From Adiantum capillus-veneris (Eukaryota; Streptophyta; Polypodiopsida; Polypodiales; Pteridaceae): a stretch of 64,000 bases of DNA. Both the position numbers and the translations under genes were made by a program. The notes under the pieces were generated by a model. The model saw nothing but the letters and a program-made list of their open reading frames with translations, had not been told where the DNA came from and did not search any database. Shown in pieces: positions 58,273 to 64,000 of the stretch (positions are counted from its first letter, which is position 1; the number at the start of each line of letters is the position of its first letter). The DNA lies in contig CM043966.1 of assembly GCA_014529385.2 (NCBI GenBank), positions 109,117,308 to 109,181,307 of the forward strand, read 5' to 3'.

Positions 58273-58320
58273 AAAGAAATCAATGCTTTACATGATATCC
58301 TGCTTTTGCTTTAGGATCTT

Positions 58321-59832
58321 TCAAATTACAATTTTCTGGCGTTTGGCCTTTTGGGGTGGCTCCTTGTTAAGTAAAGTGGTTGTGATTTCTTGGGTGTCAT
58401 TAATCCCTACAGCTTGGTTCATGCCGACATGGGCAATAAGGCGTCTGTGAAAGTTAACACCGAAAGTGGATATTGTAAAATCTTTCTTTACAAGCACTAC
58501 AAGGTTGGCCGATTGGGCAAGTGTTGTTAAACACAACGCCTTGGAGAGTGAACGGAGAGCAAAAGTGTTGTAGCGACCATTGGGAGAGTAGTCGGCATGG
58601 ACAAACACCACGACACCAGTCGGAAGTGTGCCGAGGTAGTGAGCAAGTGCCGCTTGAGGTCCGAACGACGTCCTCCTCCCCCTTGACCGTTGCACCCAGG
58701 CGTCAACCTCCAGAACATCCTGCAAAACATAGGTTTTTTGGGATATGGCATTAACAACATTAACATTAACAAAATCATTTATAACAATCAAATGTAAGTG
58801 AGCATCTATACCTCTTGTCTATAATCCTCCTCATCGGCATCCGGGTGCAAGTAAAGATCCACACTTGACTTCCCCTTTGGATCAAGCAAAACAGGTGTTG
58901 CAGCAGGTGGTGGTGAATCCACTCTTGCGCGTTTAGCCAAACACATGGCTTGCACGGCCACAAACTCCTCCTTAGAGACCTTGGCCTGCTCGGCCGCTGC
59001 CACCTCGGCTTGTGCGATCACCACTGTGTCCGCCAAAGTATTCCCCATGGGCATCGAGGATGGCGAAACACTCATCCATACAAAGCTCAAAGGAATTCTC
59101 CAGATCGTGCATAAACACAAACTCCTCCCCACCCACCACAATGGAGGAGAAGCGGGTAATCTCTACCTCAGGGATGGCATCCCGAGTGGTGGTTCCTTTT
59201 GGCGGTCCCCGGGATGAACTGACAGATGGAGAGGCCTCCAAGAGGCGTTGAATCCCTACAGGGTAGGTCAAGGCAAGCGTCCTCTCCTCTGCGAATGAGT
59301 CAATGGCCGCGGGCTTGGAGTCCTTCACATCAGCCAGTACCCCACCAATCTGCAAGTGTGGTAGCACTACGTCAGGGCCTGCTGGGCACTCGTGAAGGAG
59401 GAAGATCATTATGGCCTGAACAGAGAAAAAAGTGTTTCCGATCCTTCCCTTACGCATTGCTCGCACATCATCACCTTCAAGCCGCACATATTGTCTGGCG
59501 GGTTGTGCTATGGTGGCAAAGCGTGCAAGCCGTTGATGAAATGGCATGTCCCCTTGGTAGATGTGGTGGAGAAGGCCTTTAGGGACCCATTGCCCTGGCC
59601 GGTTTGGTAACTTAACAATGAATCTCCCCATATACGTGGAAATGTATGAAGTAATGTGCTCAAGAGATTGAGAGTGGAGGGTCAAGGTGGTTTCCAAATC
59701 GGGTTGGGTTGTGAAAAATGCTTGAAGCTTAGGGTGATTTGCATGCCCAACCTCAGTAAGGAATGCATCTAAAGCACTAGTAGCAGCCATGTCTTCTCTT
59801 TGCGTGATTGGGTATGCTAGGTCTCTCTGCAA
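58321..59832 (-). pseudogene. Unknown two-exon gene of element T
   Basis: Starts at ATG 59832 or more likely ATG 59790 (MAATSALDAFLTEVGHANHP). Exon 1 runs to 58812 with one frameshift near 59045; exon 2 is 58719-58321. The intron (58811-58720) has GT and AG borders and joins in phase: ...DEEDYRQE then DVLEVDAWVQRSRGRR. About 480 residues in total. Features: a hydrophobic stretch FFSVQAIMIFLLHECP, an Ala/Glu-rich helical part (AQAEVAAAEQAKVSKEEF), and a basic end PPQKAKRQKIVI that could be a nuclear signal. I do not recognise the family. It is transcribed towards the H3-like gene. Confidence 0.6.
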
Positions 59833-60023
59833 TGCTGGGATGAAAATAGTGAAATGACGAGGTGGTCCCCCTTATATAGACATATTCCAATTTGAAAAAA
59901 ATAAAAAATATGCATTTAAAAAATAAATTTACACCACCTTAAAACTCAAGTACAACACCTTAGAACTTTCCAAAATCTTTAATAAAATATCCAATATATA
60001 AACAATTAAAGTTACAAGCCAAT

Positions 60024-61418
60024 TCACTTAGACAAGATGATTTCGCATGTAGCCCAATCTTTGTAAACAAGCATAGTGGCCTCCATCCGCCTTCCAAACT
60101 ATACAAACAAAAAACGGGCAATCAAAATACAAATACCCACAAAAAATAAGAAAAGGTAGCTAAGCAAGCACAAAGCAGACCTTGCATTGTTCCAGTTTGA
60201 AATTTGCATTGCCGACATCCTCGAATCCCATTATGACAAAGTGTTCCCGAAGATTGGCAAGAGTCCAATGCAGATTCACTGCAACCACCTCCACCTCATT
60301 ATTGGGAATGCGGACACGAATTTCAAAGGATTGAACCTCTTCGACTGTCAGCTACAAGGATATCCATTTGCCATGTTTTTGCATCCACCTCTCGTAGCTA
60401 AACCGTGCATACAAGGTGCACCTTGATTTCAAATACCGAAGGCAAAGCTGTGTGGGGGACACAATGCACTTATAATGGCCACCATCATGCAAACCGTCAA
60501 CATAGCCCCAATTGACACCTAGAATGGTGTCCATTGCATCTATGTCAACTTCTTTGCAAATAAACATTGTTGGTGTTTCTACAATCGGCAGAGAGCGGAA
60601 TGCATGCACAAACAAATGAATGGGACAATGCCAATTGAGACCCACCGATCTGGTTGCCTTACCAAACTTTAGGGATCCTTGGAAATCTTGCAGCACCTTG
60701 CGCTTGAAAGAAAGCAAAGCCCAATGGTCTGGAGTTGGCCATTCTACACTCTGCAATGATGGTGTCTCCACGGCTTCTAACCTACCATAGCTTTGGCTTG
60801 ACTTCGACACCATGTACTTGTGGGAGTACATGAATATTCGCTGCTCGGTAAGTTTTTTCGATGAGACATTAGGAAACATAAGCTCCCCAATGTGAGCATG
60901 CACAACCATGAACGTGCCTGAGAGGCACTCAAGCGGCTGCTCCTCAACTAAGCTGGATGGAAAAACATCTTTACAAATGCCCTTAGTTAAACATAATGAT
61001 CGCATAAACGTAAACATGACATATGCATGGAATAGCTAAACCGTGAAAACTTACAATGAGGTGAAAATTGAGTTGAAGCTCTCTTGAGGTGGATCTCAAC
61101 TGCACTGTAGACGTGTTGCACGATGGCCACCATTTTGGACTTGGTTTTGTTGAATGCCAATAGCCGGCCCTTCCAATATCGTTCCAATACGCCTCGACAC
61201 CGTACGCGATGAGGTCCAGCACATGACGGTTGCATGTAGACCCATGCACCCTTATTGAATACCTGTGGGATCCATATCCCCTCTGAATCTTTTGTGTTGT
61301 GCAACACAATCTCCTCTATCTCTGGTTTGGGCCGTCTATGCATGGACATGCTTGGGAAGTTGGGCTTAGGAAGGGATTTGAAATGGGTGGGAGGAAGGTG
61401 AGGGAGAGAAGTCGGCAA
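60024..61418 (-). pseudogene. Possible BAH-like gene of element T
   Basis: Three exons: 61418 to about 61055 (GIWIPQVFNKGAWVYMQPSC, RVRCRGVLERYWKGRLLAFN), about 60981-60181 (DVFPSSLVEEQPLECLSGTF, IFMYSHKYMVSK, LDAMDTILGVNWGY-like end region) and 60098-60024 (FGRRMEATMLVYKDWA). The second intron joins in phase with GT/AG borders. A TAG at 60352 breaks exon 2; the phase at the first intron is not clean. The order of beta-strand-like segments (KGAWVYM ... VEIHLKR ... DVFPSS ... PLECLSG) resembles a BAH domain, which reads chromatin or methylated histones. That match is weak and by eye. In a transposon that also encodes an H3 it would make sense, but the argument is circular. Confidence 0.5.
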
Positions 61419-62081
61419 GGCTGTGGGCTATTGTGTGTGGGTACTATGGAGAGAGAATGAGGAGCTGAGGGGAGGGTGAGGTGAGCTGCCTATGGTGGCT
61501 ATGGTGGCTTTGACAATGGAGATAGAGAAAGAGGGGAGGAGTGAGAGGTAGAGAGGATAGTGGGGCTGTGGGCTATGGAGTGTGGGACTGTAGAGGGTTG
61601 ATGGAGGTGTGAGAGAAGGGGAGCTATGGAGAGAGAGGAAGAGAGTAGTGGAAAGCTTTTGGCTATGGCTGCCTTGACTGTAGAGAGAGAATGGGAGGAG
61701 GGAGAAGAGGGAGAGTGTGGGAGAGAAAAGTAGTGAGAGAGAGACAAAAAAGTGGATTTTGGGAGGGAAAATTGACTTTTTAAAGTTAGTTTATGTTTTG
61801 GGACAGTTTTGGAGGCAAATGAGTCAACTTTGGAACTTTTAAAAAAAAATCATTTTTTAGGGTTGTTAAGCATGCGCGTTTTTTATTGGGGGGTCCCTCC
61901 CTCTTTTATGACACCACTCTCCTCCTATTTACCCCCCCCCAGCCTACCTCCCACCTCTCTCTAAGAACCAATCATTGAAGAGGGAGACAATTAGGTTGCA
62001 CCCCTACCATTCCTCCCCCTCTAAGTGATATCCCAAGAGCCTTCTCATTTGTTCTCCCTTAAGCCTTCACTAATAAAAAAC
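61419..62081. other. Right subterminal region of T
   Basis: Mostly purine-rich GA/GGA sequence (61440-61760) that should include the promoter of the minus-strand gene, then AT-rich sequence and a C-run at 61924-61932. ORFs here (61499-61747) are Ser/His-rich products of the simple sequence. Confidence 0.5.
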
Positions 62082-62111
62082 GCCCAAGGAGAGTCCATAT
62101 TTTTCCTAATG
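62082..62111 (-). repeat. Right terminal inverted repeat of T
   Basis: Reads GCCCA, GGAGAGTCCAT, TTTTTCCTAATG on the plus strand. Directly beyond it starts the direct fragment of LTR A. Confidence 0.8.
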
Positions 62112-62205
62112 ATCTGAAGCTAGCAAATAGCCAAGAGAGAGGGGACTAATTTTTGAAATGCATTATTGACACACACACTCACACAATCAATGTGTGGAGC
62201 AAGAA

Positions 62206-62251
<46 letters not shown>

Positions 62252-62652
62252 CTTTAATGGGAAGCTTATCTCCTACTCCAAGCTTGTGAGAAGGGAGGCC
62301 TACACCAACAACTCTTAGCTTTGTGATGCAAATCCAACCAAGAGCGAAGCTTCAATGCATGCTCATCTTCTCTACCATGCTAATTACTAAGCCAAGGTAT
62401 GGTAATATGAGTGATTATGTGAGGAGATGTACATCTTTCTCGTAAGAATACTCCTTCCTCTCAATCTACTCTCATACCCTACTAGCTCTCACCATCTTCG
62501 AAGGTGTGTGAGGTCTTGGGTCTGAGACCGTGAGGGAATTGATGTTGTGTTTGATAAGTGTTTTGATTAGTTTCCATCTTCATTGCACTAGCTAGTATTG
62601 AAGAAACACAAAGGATTGTATTGTAAAATGTCTCTCTTGATGGGAGAAACAT
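62112..62652 (+). repeat. LTR A fragment, direct
   Basis: Aligns with about 6385-6912 of LTR A, for example CAAGCTTTAATGG, GATGCAAATCCAACCAAGAG and TGTCTCTCTTGATGGGAGAA at its end. It has gained a (TC)n run at 62210-62249. It starts directly at the right terminal repeat of T. Confidence 0.85.
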
Positions 62653-63547
62653 CCCCCTTTCCCCTTTTGTGAGAGCTTTAGGTAATTTAATCATTCAACT
62701 AAACTCTCAGTGGACCCCTTTGCCTCCTGGCCAATAGGAATCAGGAAAGCCATTGGGCTATTGAATGCTCATTGGACCCCTTGGGAGACTGTCCAATAGT
62801 CTTCTAGAGAGGTTAATTCTTATTGGTTCTTTTATTAGGTGTTTTTAAATTAATTAAACTAGACTTACTCTAGCCTAATTCTCATTGGTCTACCTCCAAG
62901 GCTATCCAATAGGATTTGAGTACTCCTTGTGGGCATCTGGGCTAGGGAGCTGACATGTGTCCCTAATTCCCTTTGTGTAAAGGGAGCTTGTGTGTGTGTG
63001 TGTGCGTGTGCGTGTGACTTTCTCTCTTATCCCCTACTTGCAAGGCTCGCAAGCTCCTATGTAGGGATGGATGAAGACTTTTGGGACACACACAAAGCAT
63101 CCAATTTTCCCTAATGTTGACCTTTGGACACAACCTTTGAATTTTGGAACCTTAGCATGTGTGTGTGTGTGACTTTCTCTCTTATCCCCTACTTGCAAGG
63201 CTGGCCCCCTCCTATGTAGGGATGGATAAAGACTTTTGGGACACACACAAAGAATCCAATTTTCCCTAATGTTGACCTTTGGACACAACCTTTGAATTTT
63301 GGAACCTTAGATTTTTGGAATTATTAATGGGCTGAACCTTAGGGTCTTTTAAGCCCATTGTTACACATAGCTCTTTTGCAGATGGCCCCCCTTTTGGATC
63401 CCTATTTTCCCTCGTTTGGATCCCTACTGTGGCCGGTCTGCTAACTTAACCAATATTCTAGCTTTTTCTCCCTTGGCACTTTCCCATATTAAATGATCAG
63501 TTTAACATGAGAAAATCATTTAGGAGAATTGATATTGATTATTATGA
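62653..63547 (-). repeat. LTR A fragment, inverted
   Basis: Reverse complement of about 5577-6312 of LTR A, from CCCCTTTCCCC to GATTATTATGACA, so the LTR 5' end is at 63547. It is joined head to head with the direct fragment. The ~70 bp between (about 6313-6385) are missing. Confidence 0.9.
62990..63310 (-). repeat. 155-bp tandem duplication within the inverted LTR fragment
   Basis: Two copies (62990-63155 and 63156-63310) from a (TG)n run through ACTTTCTCTCTTATCCCC to GAATTTTGGAACCTTAG. LTR A at 5577-7132 has one copy. Confidence 0.88.
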
Positions 63548-63589
63548 CAAAACATCTGTCTCTCTATCTCCTCCTAATAGGTATATCAA

Positions 63590-64000
63590 TTGTTGGATTT
63601 GTCGTGTAACTTTAACATCTCATTACATTGTTCTTACACCCTTAAACATTTTTCTCTCTTTCTCTCTTTCGCTCTTCTCCTTGTCACATCATTTGTTGGG
63701 CACTAAAAAATTATCATGTCTCTCTCTCTCTCTCTCTCTCTCTCATGTTGATTTTTTTATGAGCACCCTTGCATGTCAAAATTTAGAGTATTTATAAATT
63801 TTTAAGCATAACCCATAGTTTAACTCTTGAAAATAAAAATGACAAAATATCATAAAATTGGTAAAAGCCCCCTCAACTGAGCAATCTCTCTCCCCATTTA
63901 GGGTGCCAATGTGAGTGTTTGTTTTTGTCAGGCATTTTATCTATTTTCTACGGGTGAAAAACGTTAGCTACTCTTTTGAAAATACACTATAATTCCAAGA
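63590..64000 (+). repeat. Unit copy U5 (cut by the window end)
   Basis: Closely matches U4 at 15928-16330 with the same (TC)n run. No gene is seen. Confidence 0.8.

Larger units (their letters stand above)
57159..58320. other. Central convergent spacer of T
   Basis: No gene. It holds a two-copy tandem repeat (57206-57321) and two hairpins with nearly the same arms (separate entries). Both gene pairs point into it, so it should hold the transcript ends. Confidence 0.6.
52695..62111. mobile_element. Element T: ~9.4 kb DNA transposon carrying a histone H3-like gene
   Basis: Bounded by 30-bp terminal inverted repeats matching at 28 of 30 positions (52695-52724 and 62082-62111). Four genes lie inside in two convergent pairs: transposase-like (53313-56154) and H3-like (56296-57158) on the plus strand; a possible BAH-like gene (61418-60024) and an unknown gene (59832-58321) on the minus strand. 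Twin hairpins lie in the middle spacer, and G-rich subterminal tracts point inwards from both ends. I find no clear target duplication. All four genes have a few stops or frameshifts, so the copy is probably inactive but not very old. I do not recognise the superfamily. Confidence 0.75.

Noticed and set aside
52690-62116. Target-site duplication of element T
   Set aside because: The bases outside the two terminal repeats (AGCAACA on the left, ATCTGAAG on the right) do not match at any tested length.

Overview
This looks like a repeat-dominated stretch of a large land-plant genome. I found no intact housekeeping gene. The plant assignment rests on several Ty3/gypsy LTR retrotransposons with initiator-Met-type primer sites, C-terminal chromodomain-like modules and one Tat-type element with two RNase H domains, plus dense (TC)n, (CA)n and (TA)n microsatellites. 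I cannot name the species; a fern or another large-genome lineage would fit.

Layout. 1-7132: the 3' part of a decayed gypsy element (A) and its LTR, which carries an array of paired CCAAT boxes. 7703-12945: three head-to-tail copies of a ~1.8 kb unit (U1-U3) rich in microsatellites. 12946-14295: a low-copy repeat found again at 50319-51570. 15593-16961: a unit-like core (U4) between inverted ~310-bp arms (R and R').

16962-43972 is a nest of retrotransposons. D (16962-43972, perfect AGCCA target duplication) sits in arm R'. C (19120-42036, ACTAG/ACTAT) sits in the protease of D. E (25951-38281, GTAG) sits in the gag of C. LTR divergence follows the nesting: D's LTRs differ most and E's least. 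E is a nearly intact Tat-lineage element on the minus strand. Both C and E carry extra, tandemly duplicated ORFs of unknown function between the 5' LTR and gag. 44462-50318 is element F, a chromovirus related to D; its unoccupied target is visible as the paralogous sequence near 12946.

52695-62111 is the most unusual part: a ~9.4 kb DNA element (T) with 30-bp terminal inverted repeats (28 of 30 matching). It carries four decayed genes in convergent pairs. On the plus strand are a transposase-like gene and a histone H3-like gene. That H3 keeps the ARTK tail start and a complete H3 fold, with a long insertion between them. On the minus strand are an intron-containing gene with a possible BAH-like domain and a second intron-containing unknown gene. 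Two near-identical hairpins lie in the spacer where the pairs converge. To the left is a small ankyrin-repeat gene fragment. To the right is a copy of LTR A broken into a direct and an inverted piece, followed by a fifth unit copy (U5).

Almost every coding feature here is broken by stops or frameshifts, so most are annotated as pseudogenes. E and T are the youngest-looking.
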